A stretch of DNA of 7,173 nucleotides from RGIG5612 sp963589005 (lineage in GTDB: Bacteria > Bacillota > Clostridia > Lachnospirales > Lachnospiraceae): contig CAVAJR010000047.1 of the NCBI GenBank assembly GCA_963589005.1, forward strand, positions 1 through 7,173, read 5' to 3'. Position numbers and translations under genes: made by a program. This document shows positions 1 to 5,028 of the stretch, piece after piece (within the stretch, counting starts at the first letter, position 1; each line of letters starts with the position of its first letter). The notes below the pieces were generated by a model. That model was not told the origin of the DNA. It worked only from the letters and a program-made list of their open reading frames with translations, and made no database searches.

Positions 1-105
1 ATTAATCCTTGCGGATTCTGCTATCGTACAGATTATGGACATCATAAGTACCAGTGACATGAGCAAGTATATGGTAATACTGCCGTTTTTCTTCATTTCG
101 GGCAT
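1..105 (-). CDS. DUF5702-like Tad-locus membrane/secreted protein, N-terminal fragment (cut by left edge)
   Basis: Only the first 35 codons are visible, open to the window edge without a stop. The start is ATG at 105-103, one base after the pilin stop (TGA at 109-107). The upstream ribosome site is weak (GATGGAA, inside the pilin end), so translation is probably coupled to the pilin gene. The peptide begins with a short charged stretch (MPEMKKNG), then GSITIYLL and a hydrophobic segment at about residues 9-28, then a polar stretch (ESARIN). This resembles the single N-terminal anchor of DUF5702 proteins, which sit just after the Flp1-like pilin in Lachnospiraceae Tad loci and are TadE/TadF-like in layout. 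A second in-frame ATG at 96-94 is possible. Function is unknown. A TadE-like pseudopilin is the main alternative, because the fragment is too short to settle the family. Confidence 0.72.
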   Translation of the reverse strand, partial: MPEMKKNGSITIYLLMSLVLMMSIICTIAESARIN

Positions 106-106
106 A

Positions 107-301
107 TCATATTCCATCTACCTGACTTGTTATATTAGAGAATATGCTTCTGGCCAGCGATACTATCTGATCCTTAAATATAATTACAAGACCCACCAGA
201 ACCAGCAGGATCAATATTACCTCTACAACTCCGATTCCGTTTTCATCATCCTTAATAAAGGATCTGGTTCTTCTGAATAATACGTTTAACATTTCGCTCA
301 T
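107..301 (-). CDS. flp: Flp1-like type IVb pilin precursor
   Basis: This 64-residue protein has the layout of a small Flp-type prepilin. It has a positively charged leader (RRTR near residue 10, then KDDEN), a glycine at 22, glutamate at +5 of the proposed mature form (E27), and an unbroken hydrophobic helix at about 23-42, followed by KDQI and a short polar tail. Prepilin peptidase cleavage is inferred after G22, giving a mature pilin of about 42 residues. The classic Flp motif has Glu-Tyr; here Glu is followed by Val, as expected for the Flp1-like (PF16982-type) proteins of Clostridia. The ATG has a strong ribosome site (AAGGGGA, six bases between the last G and the start). It is the probable main subunit or a major substrate of the TadA/TadB/TadC machine encoded upstream, exported through the membrane and polymerised. 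The peptidase that would mature it is not in the window. Confidence 0.9.
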   Translation of the reverse strand: MSEMLNVLFRRTRSFIKDDENGIGVVEVILILLVLVGLVIIFKDQIVSLARSIFSNITSQVDGI

Positions 302-428
302 TTCGTTCCCCTTTCTTGCCTAATCTTTATTATTTTTCCGTGCAGTTCCTGCATACAGTAAATTGGATCAATGCACGCCGATGCTTACAGCCAGCAGTAA
401 GTTATATTCTTACCGGCTTTCGAAACGG
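302..428 (-). other. tadC-pilin intergenic spacer with small stem-loops
   Basis: This 127-base spacer is the only sizeable gap inside the Tad unit. It holds three short inverted repeats: CTTAC/GTAAG (384-388 with 397-401, 8-nt loop), TGCAT/ATGCA (350-354 with 371-375) and TGCAG/CTGCA with a 3-nt loop (341-345 with 349-353). The last two share bases 350-353, so they cannot form together. None is followed by a T-run on the minus strand, so I do not call a terminator, and I find no convincing -35/-10 pair. The spacer could uncouple pilin expression from the motor genes by mRNA processing or stabilisation, but that is inference. Confidence 0.35.
307..313 (-). promoter_or_regulatory. Ribosome binding site of the pilin gene
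   Basis: AAGGGGA lies six bases before the ATG at 301. It favours this start over the second in-frame ATG three codons later and fits high expression of a structural pilin. Confidence 0.75.
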
Positions 429-1901
429 CTACCCTTTCATTGACATAAGTGCCGGAATCGCAATGATCGCAATAACTACAACCAACATTAAAACCATCGG
501 CAGCAGCATCTTCGTACTGGCCTGCTCTCCTTTTTTCCTTGCCAGACGTTTTCTGGCTTCAAAGGATTCCTCTACCTCCTGCTTTAACAGCGCTTTCATT
601 CCTTTAGTTCCCTTATTCAGATTCTGTTCTAAAATATTGCCCAGCTTAATATATGGATACAGACCGCACCTTTTTCCAAATTGAGCATATGCTTCAGATT
701 CACTCATACCGCTGTCAATTTTCTCAAGTGCCAGCTTCATCTCTGTATAAGCATATCTTATGGTTTTATCTTCCTTTTTATGTCTGCTCTTGTATTTGTT
801 CTCTCGTATTTCCTGATCGCTTACGATTCGTTCGAATGCACTGTGAATGCTCAGACCTGCCTCGTACAAAAGGCTTAATTTTGAAACGATTTCTGTAAAG
901 TCCATCATCATCTGATCATTTCGTTTTCTGATCTTATCTGCCATTGCCTTGTCATAAAAAACAATAATAGCAATAATGGCAAATATCCCAAGGAGCAGCA
1001 GCAGATAACTGTTATCCTCTTTTACTTCGCTGAATTTTATATCATATCCGTTTATCTCTTCAGGAAGCGTGACCTTGTCACTGTATATATCATTATCAGA
1101 TGCTACCTGCTCTGTTATGCTATTGATAAGCTTCTGTCTGCTGTCTAGTGTTTCGGCAGACAGCATCACAGGAATCGTATAAATCTGTGATGTATCGTCG
1201 AGTGAGAACGTGGCATACAGATTAACTAAGCTCTTCATTCCTTCCTCAAGATCTGCACTTATCTCTCCGTTGTAATTAATTTCATCAATATCTTCTATCT
1301 CCCAATAGATATTAAATCCGTTATACTCATCTATCAGGTTGAGCGGCCGGGTAACGCAATCCTGAGACTCGTTTTCTCCCAGCATCACCTGCTTCACATC
1401 GTCTATGCTTTTTTCAAATATCTCTAAAATCTCTGACTCTGTATATTTAACCGCACCTACATCTATGTTGATCTTATCTTGCGTATTCTTATAATCCACA
1501 TCTAATTCATAAGACTTCTTACTCTCCCCATACCCGGGGCGATTAAGATATTTTATATAAGTGACTCCGCTATTTGCCCCGCAGATAATAAGTCCGAGAA
1601 GTGATATTCCCATCAACACAGCCATTATTGATGCATATTTTTTTACAGTGTATATATACTCTTCATATTGGACATTTTCCCTTACATATAAACTCCTTAG
1701 AAGATTCCTGATTCGCACTGAATGTTCACCATCAGAAACGCTCCGCGGACGCAGGTCTGCTATTCTCGCTGATGCCGGATATAATATTCTGAACGGGTGT
1801 TCATGCTTGTCCAAATTCTTAAATAAGTTCTTCTTGTACTTTGCATTTGCTATGATCAAAATTGTCAACGCAAGCAATATACCCCCATATACCCAGATCA
1901 A
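429..1901 (-). CDS. tadC: TadC, type II secretion F-family membrane platform protein with a large extracytoplasmic insert
   Basis: TadC partners TadB in the inner-membrane platform of the Tad pilus, linking the TadA ATPase to pilin extraction. This 490-residue protein is much longer than a typical TadC of about 300. Visible order: TM helix at about 2-20, basic cytoplasmic stretch 21-90, TM helix 91-108, polar acidic region 109-298, TM helix 299-316, GspF-like cytoplasmic domain at about 330-450 (LSLLYEAGLSIHSAFERI), and a C-terminal TM helix 465-486. With the F domain in the cytoplasm, the 109-298 insert should face outward. It seems to contain two copies of one unit, each ending in a similar strand (YNGFNIYWEI at 193-202; INGYDIKFSEV at 283-293). 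The start is TTG at 1901-1899, supported by AGAGG six bases upstream. An in-frame TAG just upstream excludes a longer form. The start lies one base after the tadB stop. Family assignment is firm; the insert's role is unknown. Confidence 0.9.
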   Translation of the reverse strand: MIWVYGGILLALTILIIANAKYKKNLFKNLDKHEHPFRILYPASARIADLRPRSVSDGEHSVRIRNLLRSLYVRENVQYEEYIYTVKKYASIMAVLMGISLLGLIICGANSGVTYIKYLNRPGYGESKKSYELDVDYKNTQDKINIDVGAVKYTESEILEIFEKSIDDVKQVMLGENESQDCVTRPLNLIDEYNGFNIYWEIEDIDEINYNGEISADLEEGMKSLVNLYATFSLDDTSQIYTIPVMLSAETLDSRQKLINSITEQVASDNDIYSDKVTLPEEINGYDIKFSEVKEDNSYLLLLLGIFAIIAIIVFYDKAMADKIRKRNDQMMMDFTEIVSKLSLLYEAGLSIHSAFERIVSDQEIRENKYKSRHKKEDKTIRYAYTEMKLALEKIDSGMSESEAYAQFGKRCGLYPYIKLGNILEQNLNKGTKGMKALLKQEVEESFEARKRLARKKGEQASTKMLLPMVLMLVVVIAIIAIPALMSMKG

Positions 1902-1902
1902 C

Positions 1903-2619
1903 TCACACCTCTATTCTTATTATCCTTCTTCCCAGCAATATCGCTGCGGCATATACCGCAAGACAGACAGTCATTATCACTACTCCCTTAACATTGCCAT
2001 ACAACGGAGCTAAGAGCCCTCCCGAGGTCAGATCAATGTAGAGGATGATTCCGACGGGTATAATCATCATGATGTTCTGCTCTAACTTTTTAGAGCTTAT
2101 AATTACTTCGATTTCATTTCTGGTATCTATTTTGGCAGATATGTCATCTGCAGTTTTTTTGATAATTTCAACCATATCGCCGCCGCTTCTTTTGGCAATG
2201 CTGAATACTGATGCAAATGTCTCTATATCCTCCACTTGAGTTCTGTCAGCGAAATCCCTGAATATCTCTTCTGCGGAGATCCCCATACTGATCTGATTCA
2301 GCATTATATTCAATTCCCTGTATATAGGAGAATCTTCCCCATGCAGCATAGAAATCTCTTCAGTACATTCCTTAAGGGCATTTTCTATTGAATATCCGGC
2401 TCTCAGCGATGCCGCCAGACTCTCCAGCATATCCTTAAACTGCGTGCTCAGTACCGCCTTACGTTTAAGGATCATGTCCTTCTTATGTATCCTTCGGTAT
2501 ACTATGATGCATGGGAGAAGAAGTGTTAAAACCCACATGGATTTGTAGAACAAATACAGTACAATAAAGAATGCATTATAGATCATTATTGATTTCAGTC
2601 TGTCAGTTGATCTGTTCAT
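1903..2619 (-). CDS. tadB: TadB, type II secretion F-family membrane platform protein
   Basis: This 238-residue protein has an N-terminal hydrophobic pair at about 11-41, a basic stretch (RRIHKKDMILKRK), a GspF-like domain at about 60-180, and C-terminal membrane segments at about 182-197 and 212-230. Characteristic F-domain wording is present: FKDMLESLAASLRAGYSIENAL near the start, and FASVFSIAKRSGGDM near 135-149. In Tad systems TadB and TadC are paralogous inner-membrane proteins forming the platform on which the TadA hexamer works. It is somewhat shorter than proteobacterial TadB. The ATG at 2619 lies inside the end of tadA (17-base overlap). A GAAGGG sits very close upstream and AAGGA is about 17 bases away, so initiation is probably coupled to termination on tadA. 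An in-frame TGA shortly upstream rules out a longer start. Confidence 0.92.
   Translation of the reverse strand: MNRSTDRLKSIMIYNAFFIVLYLFYKSMWVLTLLLPCIIVYRRIHKKDMILKRKAVLSTQFKDMLESLAASLRAGYSIENALKECTEEISMLHGEDSPIYRELNIMLNQISMGISAEEIFRDFADRTQVEDIETFASVFSIAKRSGGDMVEIIKKTADDISAKIDTRNEIEVIISSKKLEQNIMMIIPVGIILYIDLTSGGLLAPLYGNVKGVVIMTVCLAVYAAAILLGRRIIRIEV
1907..1912 (-). promoter_or_regulatory. Ribosome binding site deciding the TTG start of tadC
   Basis: AGAGGT overlaps the last codons of tadB, with six bases between GAGG and the TTG. It picks this TTG, because no ATG or GTG start is available at the expected N-terminus ahead of the first membrane helix. Confidence 0.75.
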
Positions 2620-3814
2620 ACCCTTCTGTCATCATTCCTTTTCTTACTGTCAGCGGCGTGTCTGTTCTTACAAGCATACCGCCGGCATTTGTATCTTCCT
2701 CTTGCTTATATTCAAAAAGTGTACTTAGTTTTATGTCACTTTCTTTCATTCCTTCTATCTGCGATATATTTAGTACCTTTCTTGAGCCATCCCGCATTCT
2801 TCCAAGATGGACCATAATATCGATGGCTGAAGCAATCTGTCCTCTGATAGCCATAAGCGGCAGCTCCTCTCCTGCCATCATCGTCATAACCTCCAGCCTG
2901 CTTAACATATCACGAGGAGAATTACCATGCCCTGTAGACAGACTTCCGTCATGACCCGTATTCATAGCCTGCAGCATATCCAGCGCCTCCGCCCCTCTTA
3001 CTTCACCTACGATAATCCGGCTCGGTCTCATTCTGAGAGAAGTCCTTATCAAGTCTCTTATTGTTATTGCGTTTTCTCCTTCAACATTGGCCTGTCTGCA
3101 TTCAAGGCTTACCAGATTATCTATATGCTCAATCTTAAGCTCCGCCGAATCCTCTATCGTAATTATTCTCTCCTCCGGCGGAATAAAGTCAGACAATGCA
3201 TTAAGAAAGGTTGTCTTGCCCGAACCTGTTCCGCCACTTATAAAGATATTGTATCCATTTTCTACCAATCCCTTCAAAAAACCTGCAGCCTCCGGAGTGA
3301 TGGAGCCCATCTGTACCAGCTTATCCATCGTTATTGAATCCTTCGGAAATTTTCTTATTGTAACTGCTGCACCTGATATTGAAATCGGGTCAAGTACAAT
3401 ATTTACTCGCGATCCGTCATACAATCTTGTATCTAATATCGGTGATGACTCGTTTACTCTTTTATTGGCTCTCGCCGCAATGGTCTGTATTACATCCTTT
3501 AATTTCTCCTCTGATGAAAATCGTCCCCTGTATTTAAATAATCTTCCTTTTTTCTCAACGAAGATCCTGTCAGAACCATTAATCATAATTTCTGTAATCT
3601 CGTCGTCATCTAAGATCTCCTGAAGAACATCCAGACCTCTTATTGCATTAAAAAGTTCTCTGCTTATGCGCATTTTTTCTTTCAGCGAGGCCTTGCCATG
3701 ATATTCATTTGCCACCATTTCGGTAATCGTTTCGTTTAGTTCCTCGTCGCTTATATTTCGCGACAGATCTATACTATTTATAAGACGATCTTTCAGTTCC
3801 TCAATCAGGGTCAA
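2603..3814 (-). CDS. tadA: TadA/CpaF family pilus assembly ATPase
   Basis: This is the hexameric secretion ATPase (GspE/VirB11 superfamily, CpaF branch) that powers Tad pilus assembly from the cytoplasmic face. The 403 residues show an N-terminal helical region, the CpaF signature around 120-155 (ANKRVNESSPILDTRL and VNIVLDPIS), Walker A GGTGSGKT at 194-201, the Asp box ITIEDSAEL at about 218-226, Walker B RIIVGEVRG at 266-274, and the His box TGHDGSLSTGHGN at 286-298. All catalytic motifs look intact. The start is TTG at 3814-3812, inside the tadZ end (14-base overlap), with GGAGGT six bases upstream. The next methionine (residue 33) would remove part of the N-terminal domain. A basic, Thr-rich tail of about 40 residues follows the core. 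A single ATPase gene is visible, as in other Tad loci. Confidence 0.96.
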   Translation of the reverse strand: MTLIEELKDRLINSIDLSRNISDEELNETITEMVANEYHGKASLKEKMRISRELFNAIRGLDVLQEILDDDEITEIMINGSDRIFVEKKGRLFKYRGRFSSEEKLKDVIQTIAARANKRVNESSPILDTRLYDGSRVNIVLDPISISGAAVTIRKFPKDSITMDKLVQMGSITPEAAGFLKGLVENGYNIFISGGTGSGKTTFLNALSDFIPPEERIITIEDSAELKIEHIDNLVSLECRQANVEGENAITIRDLIRTSLRMRPSRIIVGEVRGAEALDMLQAMNTGHDGSLSTGHGNSPRDMLSRLEVMTMMAGEELPLMAIRGQIASAIDIMVHLGRMRDGSRKVLNISQIEGMKESDIKLSTLFEYKQEEDTNAGGMLVRTDTPLTVRKGMMTEGYEQIN

Positions 3815-4832
3815 CAGTTACCTCCATAATCTTGTCATAGTCATTCTTTCGCCCAAGACTCGTGATATATTCTCTAAACTCTCTCATTTTTTCCATGGCA
3901 ATCTGCTCATCTGCAGCTGCACCGCCGGCCTTATGAGTCAGCACGCTTCTGTAGGTCTTATTTTCCGAATATGGCAAGGCCGGAATGTACAGATTGCCAT
4001 ATTCAAAAATCACATCAATCAATTTACTGCATATTGCTGCCAGGTCGATCAGAATGTATTGATATCCTCCAGCCACGCTCAGAGATGCCAAAAAGTCCGG
4101 CCAGTCTTCTTCGCTTAATTCTTCCAGGTCGTCGGGATTGACTGGTGCTGTCAATACATCCATTCCACAATAGCTTCCTTTAACCTTTCCTATAGTTTCT
4201 GCCAACTTTCTGCGATTTGTTTTATAAAAATAGATCACATCTGACATTCCGGTATTTTTAGGATAATCAAGCCATTTATTTGCTCCTGAAAAGGGTTCCA
4301 AATTAATATATAAAACCTTGTTCTTTTCACCATTTTCAGATTCTGCCAATCTTCTCATAATGACTGGCGCCAGCCTTACATGGCTCACCTTATCAACAGG
4401 TGAATATATTCCGGCTACATGAAGATCGTATATTTGACTCTTCGGTCTTATATTAAAATCTTCCAGCTGAGCACTTATTTCAGCCATAATATTATCCGCA
4501 GGCTGATATTTGTTTATACATATCATTTTCTCAATGCCGCCTGGAATTTCTGAATTTATTCTGTCCGCAAGATGCTGTTCTCCAAGGAATATTACAAACA
4601 AATCACTATTACTGGTTAAAACCTTTATGGCCTGTTCGATGCTTGTTTCATCATCATTCAGGGAAATAAGAAGAACCGTTTTCTCACTTCGTTTCAAATA
4701 ATCATCCAGAGCTTCCGGATCAGTAAATCCGATAATATCAAATGCAGAATTCTTTTTTGAATTTGCATACCTTAATAAGCGCTCGATATACAATGGGCAT
4801 GAATCGTAAGCTGCCAAAGTATTCTTTGCCAA
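3801..4832 (-). CDS. tadZ: TadZ/CpaE-like pilus assembly protein (receiver-like plus divergent ParA/MinD-type ATPase)
   Basis: TadZ proteins help localise and assemble the Tad machine. The crystallised Eubacterium rectale TadZ has a stripped-down receiver domain followed by an atypical ParA/MinD-type ATPase domain. This 343-residue protein fits that plan. Residues 1-125 look like an alternating strand/helix receiver fold (TVLLISLND, DLFVIFLG). Residues 136-343 follow the ParA fold, with a P-loop position GIYSPVDKVSHVR at 141-153, VLYINLEPF at 173-181 (Walker A' position) and YQYILIDLAA at 257-266 (Walker B position). The glycine-rich Walker A loop is replaced, so ATP turnover is probably weak or absent. 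The start is TTG at 4832-4830, justified by AAGGAG seven bases upstream. It is the first gene of the unit, about 80 bases after the predicted transcription start. Confidence 0.87.
   Translation of the reverse strand: MAKNTLAAYDSCPLYIERLLRYANSKKNSAFDIIGFTDPEALDDYLKRSEKTVLLISLNDDETSIEQAIKVLTSNSDLFVIFLGEQHLADRINSEIPGGIEKMICINKYQPADNIMAEISAQLEDFNIRPKSQIYDLHVAGIYSPVDKVSHVRLAPVIMRRLAESENGEKNKVLYINLEPFSGANKWLDYPKNTGMSDVIYFYKTNRRKLAETIGKVKGSYCGMDVLTAPVNPDDLEELSEEDWPDFLASLSVAGGYQYILIDLAAICSKLIDVIFEYGNLYIPALPYSENKTYRSVLTHKAGGAAADEQIAMEKMREFREYITSLGRKNDYDKIMEVTVDPD
3820..3825 (-). promoter_or_regulatory. Ribosome binding site deciding the TTG start of tadA
   Basis: GGAGGT within the last codons of tadZ, with six bases between GGAGG and the TTG at 3814. 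It is near-perfect against the 16S rRNA tail and is the reason for preferring TTG over a downstream ATG. Confidence 0.8.
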
Positions 4833-4839
4833 TATCTTT

Positions 4840-4845
4840 CTCCTT
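4840..4845 (-). promoter_or_regulatory. Ribosome binding site deciding the TTG start of tadZ
   Basis: AAGGAG sits seven bases before the TTG at 4832, in an A-rich, probably unstructured stretch. This makes the TTG the clear initiation codon. Confidence 0.8.
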
Positions 4846-4866
4846 TTTTATTTTCTTTACCGGTAT

Positions 4867-4910
4867 ACAAGCTGCCTGGAAGATTCAGCTTGTTTTGCTT
4901 CGACTGAAGC
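4867..4910 (-). other. Two stem-loops in the tad operon leader
   Basis: Read on the minus strand, the leader begins almost at once with GCTTC-AGTC-GAAGC (4910-4906 with 4901-4897, 4-nt loop). ACAAGCTG pairing with CAGCTTGT follows (4893-4886 with 4874-4867, 8 bp, 11-nt loop). An A-rich linker then leads to the tadZ ribosome site. No T-run follows the second hairpin, so it is not an intrinsic terminator. I could not match the leader to a known riboswitch class. A 5' hairpin could stabilise the mRNA, and the second could bind a protein or small RNA. Pairing is seen in the sequence; function is inference. Confidence 0.45.
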
Positions 4911-4918
4911 GTATCTGG

Positions 4919-4947
4919 ACTATAAATCAGCCCCAATGCAAAGTCAA
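4919..4947 (-). promoter_or_regulatory. Sigma-A type promoter of the tad operon
   Basis: On the minus strand, -35 TTGACT (4947-4942) and -10 TATAGT (4924-4919) are separated by exactly 17 bases. Each box matches five of six consensus positions. Transcription should begin near 4912, giving an untranslated leader of about 80 bases before tadZ. The -35 box lies in the T-rich tail of the terminator-like hairpin that ends the previous unit. No operator is evident around the core promoter. Confidence 0.75.
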
Positions 4948-4978
4948 TAAGGCACTTTCAACTTTGTGAAAAGTGCCT
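4941..4978 (-). terminator. Probable intrinsic terminator of the aroQ-radical SAM unit
   Basis: AGGCACTTT (4950-4958) and AAAGTGCCT (4970-4978) form a perfect 9-bp stem with an 11-nt loop. On the minus strand it is followed by TATTGACTTTG, a T-rich but interrupted tail. It sits 31 bases after the radical SAM stop and just before the tad promoter, the expected place for a boundary. The broken T-run makes it a moderate rather than strong terminator, so some read-through into tadZ is possible. Confidence 0.6.
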
Positions 4979-4989
4979 ATAAATCGGGC

Positions 4990-5028
4990 TTGTAATACGT
5001 TTTCAGCACTACCGAAGCTGTATTACAA
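4990..5028 (-). repeat. Inverted repeat straddling the radical SAM stop codon
   Basis: TTGTAATAC (4990-4998) and GTATTACAA (5020-5028) are perfect 9-base inverted arms around a 21-base centre, with a possible inner AGC/GCT pairing (5005-5007 with 5017-5019). The right arm lies in the last codons of the gene; the TAG stop (5009-5011) is in the loop. No T-run follows on the minus strand, so it is unlikely to terminate transcription alone. It may protect the mRNA 3' end upstream of the terminator hairpin. Confidence 0.4.

Noticed and set aside
302..428. A separate promoter for the pilin gene
   Set aside because: TATAAC- and TAATAA-like boxes exist but none has an acceptable -35 at 16-18 bases.
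316..684. Plus-strand open frame opposite the tadC C-terminus
   Set aside because: It is mostly antisense to the F domain and last membrane helix of TadC, with no ribosome site or recognisable product.
1561..2013. Plus-strand open frame opposite tadC/tadB
   Set aside because: It lies antisense to two well-supported membrane protein genes, has no family resemblance and reads as a shadow of their codons.
3087..3623. Plus-strand open frame of 178 codons opposite tadA
   Set aside because: It is antisense to the highly conserved CpaF core including Walker A; its Ser/Ile-rich translation is typical of a shadow frame.
1899..4832. Frameshifts or pseudogenes suggested by the overlapping Tad genes and missing ATG starts
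   Set aside because: Each gene has complete family domains, a strong ribosome site at a TTG, or a coupled ATG. Overlaps of 14-17 bases are normal for a tightly packed operon.
4833..4912. Cyclic di-GMP riboswitch in the tad leader
   Set aside because: The leader is short and I cannot find the conserved joining segments, tetraloop and receptor of class I, nor the pseudoknot layout of class II. Only two simple stem-loops are seen.
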